A stretch of DNA of 64,000 nt from Phycisphaeraceae bacterium (GTDB taxonomy: Bacteria; Planctomycetota; Phycisphaerae; Phycisphaerales; UBA1924): the NCBI GenBank assembly GCA_019636675.1, contig JAHBXC010000001.1:868001-932000 (forward strand). Reading direction: 5' to 3'. The notes under the pieces are model-generated. The model did no database searches. It was given only the letters and a program-made list of their open reading frames with translations, and had not been told where the DNA came from. The position numbers and the translations under genes are program-made. Positions 25,700-34,916 of the stretch are shown in pieces (the first letter of the stretch is position 1; each line of letters begins with the position of its first letter).

Positions 25700-26002
25700 T
25701 CACGCCGCCGCCGCGTTGCGTTTCCCCCCGTTCGGGGCGCTGGATGAGCCCCGGGCGGTTGGCACGGTGTGCTGATCGACCCGGTGTTCTTCCCGGAGCC
25801 GCTCTCCGAGCACATGCTCGATCGCGGCGCCGATAACCCACCCGGCGACATAGCACACGACCATGCTGATCAGCGCCCTGCTGAGCACGAGGTCGGTCTC
25901 GGCCCCTGCGTAGAGGCCAGAGAGCGACGCCAGCGCGAAGGCGCTGAACGCCATGCAGCAGGCCGCGATCCTGGTCGGTGTTCCTTTGGTTCCTCGGCTC
26001 AC
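25700..26002 (-). CDS. Small two-helix membrane protein between flhG and fliA
   Basis: A 100-residue protein read from a GTG at 26002, chosen because GGAGGG stands 7 nt upstream. A longer frame would need a TTG start without a ribosome-binding site. Two transmembrane segments are evident (AACCMAFSAFALASLSGLYAG and LISMVVCYVAGWVIGAAI), then a soluble basic tail ending GGKRNAAAA. No family is recognised. It follows flhG by 63 nt on the same strand, which suggests a role with the flagellar export or placement machinery; this is inference from position only. Confidence 0.65.
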   Translation of the reverse strand: MSRGTKGTPTRIAACCMAFSAFALASLSGLYAGAETDLVLSRALISMVVCYVAGWVIGAAIEHVLGERLREEHRVDQHTVPTARGSSSAPNGGKRNAAAA

Positions 26003-26065
26003 TCTCGATCCCTCCGCCGCGGAATCGCGGTCGGCCGGAGGGAATCGGACGATCAACGACGCGGC

Positions 26066-27103
26066 TTAAGCCGTCCTTGCCGGATTTCCTCGTCCGCCGG
26101 CGATTTTGCGGGTCCGGAGACTCAAGAGTCGCCTGACCAGGCCGGGTCGGTCGGTGGACTCGCCGTCCAACGCCAGATCTTCCAGCAACTCGCGGGCCAG
26201 AAGATCGATGCGCGTCGAGATCGGACGACGGGGGTTGCCCAGCAGGAACGGGGTCCGCGATCGCACCGCCGCCCCGACGGCGTCGTCGCGAGGGGCCCAG
26301 CCCAGCATGGGCGGGCGCATCCCCAGGAAACGCTCGCACACGCCGGCGATGCGCTCGTGCGTCGCGTGCGCCTCGCGAGGGTCAGACGCCATGTTCACCA
26401 CCAGCCCGAGCCCGGACGCATCGACGCGCGGCAATCTCGCGCCGCCTGCGACCCCGCCGCCGAGGGCGACCTTGATCAGCGCGTACGCGTCCGTGATCGC
26501 CGTCGGCTCGGGGGTCGCGACCACCACGCACCTATCGGCGGCGGCGAGGAACGACAGCACCGCGCGACCGATGCCGGCGCCGCAGTCGATGAGCAGGACA
26601 TCGCTCGAATCATCGATATCGCCGACCCGCTCGAGCAGCGTTTCGATCGACGAATCGGAGATCTCGGCGAGGGACGCGACGCCGGCGGCGCCCGGGAGAA
26701 GTCGGAACCCGCCCGGCGCCTCGATCGCGATGTCGTCGATCGTGCGCGAGCCGGCGAGCACGTGTCCGAGGTGCCCGTGCACGCGCACGCCGCAGAGCAC
26801 ATCGGCGTTGGCGAGCCCCAGGTCTGCATCGAGCAGGGTCACGCGCACGCCGCGCTGCGCCATCGCGATCGCGAGGTTGACGCAGAGGTTGGTTTTGCCC
26901 ACGCCGCCCTTGCCCGACGCGACGGCGATCGCGTGCGCGGGTCGCTTAGTCGGGGGAGGCGGCGAGAGTTCGATGCGCGCCCGGCGGGCTGGTTCGACGC
27001 GCGGCGCGGTCGCTTCGAGCGACGCCATCAGCCGGCGCAGCGACGACGCCTGGTCGTCAAGGCCTGGAGTAGGCGGCGCCGGATGGCGAGGGGCGGCGGT
27101 CAC
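26066..27103 (-). CDS. flhG: MinD/ParA-type flagellar number regulator
   Basis: FlhG ATPases, together with FlhF, set flagellar number and position. This 345-residue protein starts at a GTG at 27103 that overlaps the flhF stop (GTGA). An N-terminal region containing DDQASSLRRLMASLE resembles the activator helix (DQA box) that stimulates FlhF. The deviant Walker A, GKGGVGKTN, is at 64-72, followed by LLDADLGLANAD at 90-101 and LLIDCGAGIG (switch region, with Cys where Thr is usual). The C-terminus is Arg-rich, which might aid membrane association. Position directly after flhF supports the assignment. Confidence 0.92.
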   Translation of the reverse strand: MTAAPRHPAPPTPGLDDQASSLRRLMASLEATAPRVEPARRARIELSPPPPTKRPAHAIAVASGKGGVGKTNLCVNLAIAMAQRGVRVTLLDADLGLANADVLCGVRVHGHLGHVLAGSRTIDDIAIEAPGGFRLLPGAAGVASLAEISDSSIETLLERVGDIDDSSDVLLIDCGAGIGRAVLSFLAAADRCVVVATPEPTAITDAYALIKVALGGGVAGGARLPRVDASGLGLVVNMASDPREAHATHERIAGVCERFLGMRPPMLGWAPRDDAVGAAVRSRTPFLLGNPRRPISTRIDLLARELLEDLALDGESTDRPGLVRRLLSLRTRKIAGGRGNPARTA

Positions 27104-28485
27104 CGGACCACCCCGCCCTCGAGGATCAGCCGTGCGATGCGGTCCGGGCGCACCGGCTCGATCCGATCGGGGACTTCCTGCCCTGTCGTGAGGTAGCTCA
27201 GATCGACGCCGACCTTTTTCGCCACATTCACGAGCGTGCCGAAGTTCGCCGCCTCGTCGAGCTTGGTGAAGATCAGCCGGTTGGGCGAGACGACGGAGAA
27301 CCGCTCCGCGACCTGCAGCATCGCGCGCTCGCTGGTGGTGCTGCTCAGCACCAGGTGGGTCTCGTGGGGCTTGGCCGCGCCGAGCAGGTCGCGCAGCTCG
27401 TCGAGTCGGTCGGCGTCGCACGGGGCTCGCCCGGCGGTGTCGATGAGCACGACGTCGCAGTCGTGGAGCGAGTCGCACGCCGCCGCCATGTCGGCCGGGG
27501 TGAGCGCGACCCTCAGGGGCAGCCCGATGATGTTCGCGTAGGTGCGCAGCTGATCGACGGCGGCGATGCGGTAAGTGTCGGCGGTCACCAGCCCGACCTT
27601 CAGCCCGTGGCGCAGCTTGTGCGTCGCGGCCAGCTTCGCGACGGTGGTGGTCTTGCCCACGCCCGTGGGGCCGACCAGCGCGATTCGCCGCGCCGACTCG
27701 CTGGGCTTTCGGGGCCTGATCGCGGCCTCCTCGCCCGGGATGCGCAGGGCGGCGCTGAGCCGGCGCACGACGGCGGCGTGCACGATCGCCTCGTCGCCCA
27801 TCTCCTGTCGCGAGAGCTCGTCGCGGACCTCGGCCAGGATGTGGTCGGCGATCTCGCTCGAGACATCGGCGTCGAGCATGCGGATGTAGCGCGCGTGCAG
27901 CAGCTCGGGCACGACCGACGCCGGCGACCCGCTCGTGCGCGCCAGGACCTGGTTGAGCAGGGTCTTGATCGATCCCAGCTCGTTCTCGAGGGCCGAGACG
28001 GCGGCGCTGGTCGTCGGCGCGATCTGGGCTCGCGTCGCGAGGGCGGCCACCAGCGCCTTGCCGTTGGTGACCGGGTCGATCGCGCTCTCGGGAGCGCGCT
28101 GACCAGCCCCGGGCGCCGGGGCGATCGCGACGCCGCCCGCGCCGGGGTCGGGGCTCGCGCCGGGGGTCGCGTACGCCTGGCGCAGTCGGTCGGCGAGGAC
28201 GGAGCCGTTCGCGCCGTGATGCCCCGACGCCGCGGCGCGCGGGCTCATCGGGGCGCCGGTGTCGCGCGAGGGGCGCGGGCCGGGCTTGTCGTGGCGAGGG
28301 GCGATGTTCGACGCCGAGGTCGCGGTGATCTCGACGATCGGCCGGGCCCAGAGGCCCAGCAGGCCGCCGGCCTTGAACTGGCGAGTGTGCAGGATCACGG
28401 CGTCGGGCCCGAGATCGCGCTTGATCTCGACGAGGGCGTCCCCGACGGTTCGTGCGCGGTATGTCCGAAGGGACAGGTCGGCCAT
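27100..28485 (-). CDS. flhF: Flagellar placement GTPase FlhF
   Basis: An SRP-type GTPase of 461 residues that recruits early flagellar components to the assembly site. An N-terminal B domain (residues 1-55, RTYRARTVGDALVEIKRDLG) is followed by an Ala/Pro-rich linker, the N domain (about 165-260) and the G domain. G1 is GPTGVGKT (272-279), G2 TADTYRIAAVDQL (301-313), G3 DTAGR (349-353), G4 TKLDE (407-411), and the closing motif TTGQEVPDR is at 433-441. GGAG six nt before the ATG supports the start. It overlaps flhG by 4 nt and follows flhA after a 118-nt gap. Confidence 0.96.
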   Translation of the reverse strand: MADLSLRTYRARTVGDALVEIKRDLGPDAVILHTRQFKAGGLLGLWARPIVEITATSASNIAPRHDKPGPRPSRDTGAPMSPRAAASGHHGANGSVLADRLRQAYATPGASPDPGAGGVAIAPAPGAGQRAPESAIDPVTNGKALVAALATRAQIAPTTSAAVSALENELGSIKTLLNQVLARTSGSPASVVPELLHARYIRMLDADVSSEIADHILAEVRDELSRQEMGDEAIVHAAVVRRLSAALRIPGEEAAIRPRKPSESARRIALVGPTGVGKTTTVAKLAATHKLRHGLKVGLVTADTYRIAAVDQLRTYANIIGLPLRVALTPADMAAACDSLHDCDVVLIDTAGRAPCDADRLDELRDLLGAAKPHETHLVLSSTTSERAMLQVAERFSVVSPNRLIFTKLDEAANFGTLVNVAKKVGVDLSYLTTGQEVPDRIEPVRPDRIARLILEGGVVR

Positions 28486-28603
28486 CCGTGGCTCCGATCA
28501 TCCGGCGCGACCGTTTCCCCGGTCGCGCGTCCTTCGGGAAGTCTCCGACTTCCCGGGCGGCACGCTCGCCGCCGATCCCTGACTGTGCGTCGCTGGTGCG
28601 ATG

Positions 28604-30790
28604 TTACGCGGCCGACGCGTGCCGCTTGTCCGCCGGGTCCGGCGGCGGTGAGACAAGACCCATCGATTCGACCTCGACCTCGGGAACGATCTCGTTGTAC
28701 CCGAGAACCACGATGTTCGGCAAGTGGGGCTGGACAATCTGGCGGACGACGGCGCGGACCTGGGGCGACGCGATAACCACCGGGCTGTTGCCGGCGTTCA
28801 CCACCGGGCCGAGGGCCTGCATGATCTCGCGCGCGATCGTGTTGGCGGTGCGCGCCGGCATGTTGACGGTCGTCCCGCCGCCCGAGCGGTCGATGTGGGC
28901 GGCGATGAGGTCCTCGAGCGAAGGGTCGAGCGTGACGCAGACCAGCCGGGGCTTGCCCCCCTGCTCGGTCGCCGGGGACGAGTGAAGCTGGCAGATCACG
29001 CGGCGCAGCGCGTGCCGGACGTACTCGACCAGCACGTCGACGTCCTTGGTCTTCGTGCCCCAGTCGCCCAGGGTCTCGAGGATCGTCTCCATGTCGCGGA
29101 TCGGGACGCGCTCGCGCAGCAGGGACTGGAGCACGCTCTGCAGGTCGCCCGCCTTGACCACGCCCGGCACAACCTCTTCGACCAGCTTGGGCGACTTCTC
29201 CTTGAGCTGGGTGAGCAGGTTGCCGACCTCCTCGCGCGTGAGCAGCTCGTCGGCGTGCGTCTTGACGACCTCGGTCAGGTGCGTGGCGAGGACGCTGGTC
29301 GCGTCGACCACGGTGTAGTTCATGGTCTCGGCGCGCGGCTTCATGGCCGGGTCGATCCAGTAGGCGTCGAGCCCGAACGCCGGCTCGCGGGTCGGCGTGC
29401 CCTCGATGGGCCCGCTGGTGAGCCCCGAGTCGATCGCGAGGAGTTTGCCCGGCTCGGTGCGGCCCTCGGCGATGACCGCCCCGCGGATCTTGATCCTGTA
29501 CGCGCTCGCGTCGAGGGTCATGTTGTCGCGGATGCGCACCGGGGGCATGACGAGCCCCAGATCGATCGCGGTCTGTCGGCGCGTCGCGGAGATCCGGTCG
29601 AGCAGGTCGCCCCCCTGCTTGGCGTCGACGAGCGGGACCAGCCCGTAGCCGACCTCGAGCTCCATGGTGTCGACCTTGAGGAGCGACTCGACGCTTGGGG
29701 GCTCGGGCGCCGGCGCCTGGCCCGCGATGTCGCTCGCGCGCGTCGCGTCGTCGCGATCGGCCTTCTCGCCCCGGCGCATGGTGACGCCGATGGTGATGAG
29801 CCCGCCCGCCGCCGCCAGCAACGGGATCGCCGGGAGCGGCGTGAGCGCCAGCGCGCCGAGGAAGCCGGAGGTGATGAACAGCGCCGTGGGTTTGGCGGTG
29901 ACCTGCGCCAGCAGGTCGTCGCCCAGGGACGACTTGGTCGCGCCCGATCGGGTGACGAGGAGGCCGGCGGCGATCGAGATGATCAGCGCCGGGAGCTGCG
30001 ACGACAGGCCGTCGCCGATGGTCAGTTTCGTGAACACCTGGGCGGTGGAGCCGACGTCCCAGCCGCGCATGAACACGCCGATCGCGAACCCGCCGGCGAT
30101 GTTGATGAGGGTGATGATGATGCCGGCGACCGCGTCGCCGCGCACGAACTTGCCGGCGCCGTCCATCGCGCCGAAGAAGTCGGCTTCCTGGCCGAGGCGC
30201 TCGCGCCGATACTTGGCTTCCCGCTCGTCGATGAGGCCGGCGTTGAGGTCGGCGTCGATCGCGAGCTGCTTGCCGGGCATGGCGTCGAGGGTGAAGCGGG
30301 CGGCCACTTCGCCGATGCGCGTGGCGCCCTTCGTGATCACCACGAACTGGACGATCACGACGATCACGAAGAGGATCAGCCCGACCACCAGCGACGAGCC
30401 GGCGACGAAGTCGCCGAACGCCTGCACGACGTGCCCGGCGACGTACGCGGCCTCCTCCGGCGTGTTCGCGTCGGCCGAGAGGATCAGTCGCGTGGTCGCG
30501 ATGTTCAGCGTCAGGCGCAGCAGCGTCGTGAAGAGCAGCAGCGACGGGAACACGGAGAGCTGCAGCGGTTCGTCGACGTAGATGACGGTCAGGAGCACCA
30601 CCGCCGCCAGCGTGATGTTCATCGACAGCAGCACGTCCATGAGGAACGGCGGCAGCGGGACGACGATCACGCCGATCATCCCGATGATCGCGAGCGGGAC
30701 CACGAGCGACTTGTAGCGCAGCACGAGGTCCACCCAGCCCGGGTGGCGGGAGCCCAGCGTGACCGGCGCGACGGGGACCGCCTTGCTCAC
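28604..30790 (-). CDS. flhA: Flagellar export gate protein FlhA
   Basis: The large export-gate subunit of the flagellar type III secretion system (728 residues). About eight transmembrane helices fall in the first 330 residues, starting at YKSLVVPLAIIGMIGVIVV. The family segment LLLFTTLLRLTLNIATTRLI (quoted in 20 residues) and the FHIPEP region KGATRIGEVAARFTLDAMPG with KQLAIDADLNAGLI are clear. The C-terminal half is the cytoplasmic domain that docks substrates and chaperones. It starts at a GTG that overlaps the flhB stop by 4 nt. Confidence 0.97.
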   Translation of the reverse strand: MSKAVPVAPVTLGSRHPGWVDLVLRYKSLVVPLAIIGMIGVIVVPLPPFLMDVLLSMNITLAAVVLLTVIYVDEPLQLSVFPSLLLFTTLLRLTLNIATTRLILSADANTPEEAAYVAGHVVQAFGDFVAGSSLVVGLILFVIVVIVQFVVITKGATRIGEVAARFTLDAMPGKQLAIDADLNAGLIDEREAKYRRERLGQEADFFGAMDGAGKFVRGDAVAGIIITLINIAGGFAIGVFMRGWDVGSTAQVFTKLTIGDGLSSQLPALIISIAAGLLVTRSGATKSSLGDDLLAQVTAKPTALFITSGFLGALALTPLPAIPLLAAAGGLITIGVTMRRGEKADRDDATRASDIAGQAPAPEPPSVESLLKVDTMELEVGYGLVPLVDAKQGGDLLDRISATRRQTAIDLGLVMPPVRIRDNMTLDASAYRIKIRGAVIAEGRTEPGKLLAIDSGLTSGPIEGTPTREPAFGLDAYWIDPAMKPRAETMNYTVVDATSVLATHLTEVVKTHADELLTREEVGNLLTQLKEKSPKLVEEVVPGVVKAGDLQSVLQSLLRERVPIRDMETILETLGDWGTKTKDVDVLVEYVRHALRRVICQLHSSPATEQGGKPRLVCVTLDPSLEDLIAAHIDRSGGGTTVNMPARTANTIAREIMQALGPVVNAGNSPVVIASPQVRAVVRQIVQPHLPNIVVLGYNEIVPEVEVESMGLVSPPPDPADKRHASAA

Positions 30791-31842
30791 GACGCGGCCC
30801 TCCCGTCAAGGCGGTAGACGTACGCCAGCAGTTCGGCGACCGCTTCGTAGAGGTCGGAGGGGATCTCCTGCCCGACCTCGCACTGGTAGTAGAGGGCGCG
30901 CGCGAGGGGCGGGCGCTCGATGATCGGCACGCCGTTGGCGGCGCCGATGTAGCGGATCTGCATGGCCATGAAGTCGGCGCCCTTGGCGACGACGCGCGGC
31001 GCGTTCCACGAGCCGTGCTCGTACTTGAGGGCGACGGCGAAGTGGGTCGGGTTGGTGACGATGACATCCGCGCTCGGGACGCTCTTGCGCATCTGCTGGT
31101 TCAGGATGGCGCGTCCGAAGTCGAGCTGGCGGCGCTTCATGGCCGGGTCGCCGTCCATGTTCTTGCGCTCGTCCTTGACCTCCTGCTTGGTCATCTTGTG
31201 GTCTTCGGTGTGCTGCCAGCGCTGGTAGAGATAGTCGGCGACGCCCAGCAGGATGAGCAGCAGCAGCGCCCACAGCGCCAGCTCGATCATCAACGAGCCC
31301 AAGACCGCGATCGCGCCGGTGAGGTGCAGGAGGGGCAGCGCCGCGATCTCGTTGAGGTTCGCGCGCACGAACAGGACAGCGACGCCGCCGACGAGGGCGA
31401 GCTTGCCGACGTTGATGAGCCCCTTGACCCAGTTGCGCCGGGAGACCATCTTGCCCAGGCCCTTGACGATGTGGAACTGCTTGAACTTGGGCTGCAGGGG
31501 CTTGGCGCTGAGGAGCCAGCCCACCTGGACAAAGTTGACCACGTAGGCGATGAGGAACGCGACGGCGAGCGCGGGCCATGCGATCCGAATGAGTGTCAGC
31601 AGCAGCTCGTTGATCTGCGCCGGCCCGGCCGCGACCAGCAGCTCGCCCCCGAGGGTGCGGCGGAGGAGCGCGCTGGCGCTCTCGAGGAACCCCGCCCCCA
31701 GCGCGACGAGCATGACGAGGATGCTGATGAGGAGCATCGCGGACGAGAGATCGGCGCTCTTGGGGATCTGCCCCTTCTGGCGCGCGTCGGCGAGACGCTT
31801 GGCGGTTGGTTGCTCGGTCTTCTCGCCCAGGTCTTCGGCCAT
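30787..31842 (-). CDS. flhB: Flagellar export switch protein FlhB
   Basis: A 351-residue inner-membrane protein with an N-terminal signature (EKTEQPTAKRLADARQKGQI), four hydrophobic segments and a cytoplasmic C-domain containing the autocleavage site NPTH (264-267). Cleavage between N and P switches export from rod/hook to filament substrates, in partnership with FliK. The start follows the fliR stop by 3 nt and its stop overlaps flhA. Confidence 0.97.
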   Translation of the reverse strand: MAEDLGEKTEQPTAKRLADARQKGQIPKSADLSSAMLLISILVMLVALGAGFLESASALLRRTLGGELLVAAGPAQINELLLTLIRIAWPALAVAFLIAYVVNFVQVGWLLSAKPLQPKFKQFHIVKGLGKMVSRRNWVKGLINVGKLALVGGVAVLFVRANLNEIAALPLLHLTGAIAVLGSLMIELALWALLLLILLGVADYLYQRWQHTEDHKMTKQEVKDERKNMDGDPAMKRRQLDFGRAILNQQMRKSVPSADVIVTNPTHFAVALKYEHGSWNAPRVVAKGADFMAMQIRYIGAANGVPIIERPPLARALYYQCEVGQEIPSDLYEAVAELLAYVYRLDGRAAS

Positions 31843-31845
31843 GGC

Positions 31846-32688
31846 TTACTCCGTGGTCTCGAGGAAGGGCGAGGAGAATGGAGAGGGCCTCGACGCGCCG
31901 CCCGGGGGCCCGAGGGTGGTCACCCAGCCCACGGCGCGATCGCACGCGTGGCGCACGTCGGTCGCGATGGTCTCGGAGATGAACGCGAGCCCGGCGTAGA
32001 CCGCGAAGATGCCCCCGAGGATCTTGATCGGGAAGCCGAAGCTGAGGATGTTGAGCTGGGGGACGGTCTTCATGATGAAGCCCATCGCGAGCGTCTCGAG
32101 GAAGATCACGCACAGCACGGGCATCGCGACGCGGATCGCGAGCTCGAACCCGCTGTTGACGACGCCGACGATCACCGCGAGGGGCGCGTCGCCGAACATG
32201 ATGCCGCCGATCGCCACGCGATCGAAGCTGTTGACCATCGCGAACACGAGGATGTCGAAGCCCCCGATCGCGAGGAACACCCCGAACGCGACATAGAACA
32301 GGATCTGCCCGATGATGTCGCCCTCGGTGTCGATCGCCGGGTTGTAGAAGTTCGCCAGCCCCAGCCCCATCTGCTGGCCCATGATGAGCCCGCCCATCTG
32401 GACCGCCATCATGGGCATGCTGAGGATCATCCCGATCGTGAAGCCGATGACGACCTCGGTCGCGAGGACGGGCGCGAGGGCGAGCAGGTCGAATCGGAGG
32501 GGCAGGTTCGCGTCGAGGTTGATGGTCGGATAGATCACCGCCGTCAGGGCGATGACGAAGAAGATCTTGACCTGCCGGGGGACGGTGTCGCCACCGAGGC
32601 CGGGCGCGAGCACGAACATGCCCATCATGCGGAACATCGCCGCGAGGAACACGGGCGCGTGCTTCAGGATGGGCTCGAGCTCCATCAT
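31846..32688 (-). CDS. fliR: Flagellar export gate protein FliR
   Basis: A 280-residue membrane protein with about six helices, part of the FliPQR export channel. Typical segments include FRMMGMFVLAPGLGGDTVPR near the N-terminus and MGQQMGLGLANFYNP in the middle. The final 35 residues are a Pro/Ser-rich extension (PPGGASRPSPFSSPF). The first of two adjacent ATGs at 32688 is taken as the start; no strong Shine-Dalgarno is seen, which fits translation coupled from fliQ 25 nt upstream. Confidence 0.95.
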   Translation of the reverse strand: MMELEPILKHAPVFLAAMFRMMGMFVLAPGLGGDTVPRQVKIFFVIALTAVIYPTINLDANLPLRFDLLALAPVLATEVVIGFTIGMILSMPMMAVQMGGLIMGQQMGLGLANFYNPAIDTEGDIIGQILFYVAFGVFLAIGGFDILVFAMVNSFDRVAIGGIMFGDAPLAVIVGVVNSGFELAIRVAMPVLCVIFLETLAMGFIMKTVPQLNILSFGFPIKILGGIFAVYAGLAFISETIATDVRHACDRAVGWVTTLGPPGGASRPSPFSSPFLETTE

Positions 32689-32713
32689 GCCGGTTCGTTC
32701 GTGGGGGTCGCGG

Positions 32714-32971
32714 TCAGGTGAGGGTGAACATGTCGAGGGCGAACTCCGCGATGCGCCGGACGACCCAGTGCATGAGCAGCATCGCGACGAGGAGCATCGA
32801 GAAGATCTTGGGGACGAAGACGAGGGTCTGTTCCTGGATCTGCGTGACGGACTGGAAGATGCTGATGAACAGGCCGATCGCGACGCCGGCGCCAAGGATC
32901 GGGGCGGCGATCTTGATGGTGATCATCAGCGCGGTGCGCACGACGTCGATGATGGAGTCGTCGATGACCAC
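32714..32971 (-). CDS. fliQ: Flagellar export gate protein FliQ
   Basis: An 85-residue protein with two transmembrane helices (ALMITIKIAAPILGAGVAIG and KIFSMLLVAMLLMHWVV) joined by the conserved loop QSVTQIQEQTLVFVPK. It forms the export channel with FliP and FliR. It starts at a GTG at 32971, two nt after the fliP stop; no ATG is available in the right place and the length matches the family. Confidence 0.95.
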   Translation of the reverse strand: MVIDDSIIDVVRTALMITIKIAAPILGAGVAIGLFISIFQSVTQIQEQTLVFVPKIFSMLLVAMLLMHWVVRRIAEFALDMFTLT

Positions 32972-32973
32972 GG

Positions 32974-33951
32974 TCAGCCCCCTCCCCCGAGCGCGCCCGC
33001 CGCGCTCTGCGCGAGATTCGACAGCCGGTCGACCTGACCCGGCTGGACGAAGCTGGTCATCAGCGAACCGACGACGAGGTTCCACCCGTCGACGAGCACG
33101 AAGAGCAGGAGCTTGAACGGCAGGGAGATGAGCACCGGGGGGAGCATCATCATGCTCATGGAGATGAGCAGACTGGCGATCACCATGTCGATCACGAGGA
33201 AGGGCAGATAGACGCGGAAGCCCATCGTGAAAGCGACCTTCAGCTCGCTGAGCATGAAGGCGGGGATGAGGGTGATCGTGTCGACATCGGCGCGGGTGAG
33301 GTTCTGGGGTTCGGAGGTATCGATGCCGCGGTAGTTGAGCATCATGAAGACGCTCGACATGCTGCCGCTGGCCTCCATCTGGTCGAACATGAAGTCTCGG
33401 AGGGGCTGCTTGGCGCGGTCCCACATCTCGAGCTGGCTGACGATCTCGCCGTTCTGATAGGGCACGATCGCCTCGGCGTGGATGCGCTCGAAGGTGGGCG
33501 CCATGACCAGGAAGGTCATGAACAGCGCCAGCCCGGTGATGACCTGGCTCGGGGGCAGGCCCTGCGCGCCCAGCGCCTGCTTGAGCAACGCGAGGACCAC
33601 GATGATGCGCACGAAGCAGGTGCACATGATCATGATCGCCGGCGCGAGCGACAGCACCGTGAGCAGCAGCACGATGTTCAGCGTGGTCGAGAGCCCGCCC
33701 TGGCCGACCTCCGAACCTGCGCCGGAGCCACCGGGCTCCCCCGCTGCGCCCGAGAACGCGCCCGGGATCAGCCGCGCGGCGCTGTCCAGCACGCTGATCG
33801 GGTTGATCGGCTGGGACGCGCTTGGCGCGAGCCCGGAGGACAACCGCTCGCGAGAGAACTGGTCGGGCGTCGGGGGCCCGACCGTCTGCGCCCACGAGGG
33901 CGCCCCGATCACGAGCGACAGCACGACAAGGACGATCGCGCGCAGGTTCAC
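32974..33951 (-). CDS. fliP: Flagellar export gate protein FliP
   Basis: The core channel protein of the flagellar export gate (325 residues). A signal peptide (IVLVVLSLVIGAPSWAQ) is followed by an unusually long Ser/Gly/Pro-rich periplasmic part up to about residue 88. The conserved core then runs from LLLTVLSLAPAIMIMCTCFV through ALFMTFLVMAPTFERIHAEA and LIPAFMLSELKVAFTMGFRV to the final helix FKLLLFVLVDGWNLVVGSL. It starts at a GTG that overlaps the fliO stop. Confidence 0.97.
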   Translation of the reverse strand: MNLRAIVLVVLSLVIGAPSWAQTVGPPTPDQFSRERLSSGLAPSASQPINPISVLDSAARLIPGAFSGAAGEPGGSGAGSEVGQGGLSTTLNIVLLLTVLSLAPAIMIMCTCFVRIIVVLALLKQALGAQGLPPSQVITGLALFMTFLVMAPTFERIHAEAIVPYQNGEIVSQLEMWDRAKQPLRDFMFDQMEASGSMSSVFMMLNYRGIDTSEPQNLTRADVDTITLIPAFMLSELKVAFTMGFRVYLPFLVIDMVIASLLISMSMMMLPPVLISLPFKLLLFVLVDGWNLVVGSLMTSFVQPGQVDRLSNLAQSAAGALGGGG

Positions 33952-34808
33952 GGCGTCACCCCCTTCATCGAATCGAGCCGGCGCCGGATCGCCTCGTACG
34001 AATCGCGCGAGGTCGGCACACGCTGCACGCCCGACGCCGCGCCGTGCGCGTGGACCGCGGCGGCGGCCCGGCGGATCAGCGGCGAGCGGCGCGTCAGGTC
34101 GACGTGCTCGACGCCCTCGGTCATCGCCGGGTCGCGCTCGAACTTCGACAGCATGTGCCGGAAGCGCCCGGAGAGCGATTCGCTGTCTTCATCGCGTGTG
34201 CGCATGAGCAGCGACGCGACCTCGGACGGGTCGCTGAAATCCGCGAGCGTGCGGAACCCGGACGAAGACTGCCCGAGCAGCATGACGCGCTGGTCCAGCC
34301 GCAGGAGCACGAGGGTCTGGCCTCGCGAGACGGGGTATCGCCCGAGCACCTCGAGAACCCCGGAGGGCGCCCTGCCCCCTGCGCCGAGCTGCGCACGCAG
34401 CCCGCCTCTCGCCGCGACACGGCCGAGCAGCCCACGCAGCGCGAAGATGAGCGCGACGACGACCGCGAGCGCGCCGAGCACGCGCGGCCAAGAGGCCGGG
34501 GCGTTCGCGTTCGATTCGCTCGGCTTCGCCGCGCCCTCGACAATCGCGGGACGCGCCGCCTTGCCTCCCAGGAGCGGGCGCGCCTCGGTCGATGTCGGCG
34601 CGGGGGCGTCGACGGCGCGGTCGGGGACGGGCCTGCTGATCGGCGCCGGCGCGTCAACGACGACCGGGGCTGGCCCGAAGTTTGCGACGGGGCCGTAGAG
34701 AGGCGAGGCGACGACGGGAGTCGCGCCCCCGAGCGCAAGGAGTGCGCACGCGAGACGCACGAAGCGCGCGCGCCGACGGTCGGTGGGTGTGGATGTCTCT
34801 GTCGCCAT
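33948..34808 (-). CDS. fliO: Flagellar biogenesis protein FliO
   Basis: FliO helps assemble the FliP channel. This 286-residue protein has a signal-peptide-like N-terminus, a Pro/Ala linker, one transmembrane helix (VLGALAVVVALIFALRGLLG) and a short cytoplasmic domain, LEVLGRYPVSRGQTLVLLRL then RVMLLGQSSSGFRTLADF, which is the FliO signature. The ATG at 34808 is chosen because AAGGA stands 7 nt upstream. The C-terminal extension of about 90 residues is charged and not part of the family core. Confidence 0.9.
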   Translation of the reverse strand: MATETSTPTDRRRARFVRLACALLALGGATPVVASPLYGPVANFGPAPVVVDAPAPISRPVPDRAVDAPAPTSTEARPLLGGKAARPAIVEGAAKPSESNANAPASWPRVLGALAVVVALIFALRGLLGRVAARGGLRAQLGAGGRAPSGVLEVLGRYPVSRGQTLVLLRLDQRVMLLGQSSSGFRTLADFSDPSEVASLLMRTRDEDSESLSGRFRHMLSKFERDPAMTEGVEHVDLTRRSPLIRRAAAAVHAHGAASGVQRVPTSRDSYEAIRRRLDSMKGVTP

Positions 34809-34916
34809 GTCGCCGTCCTTGGCTTGGCGCGTCGGGCTCCGCCCGACGGTGTTGGAAACTACCACGGTGCGTCCGGTCGAGAGGGGGCGGCCCCTGCTTC
34901 GCTCGAGACGCGTTGT

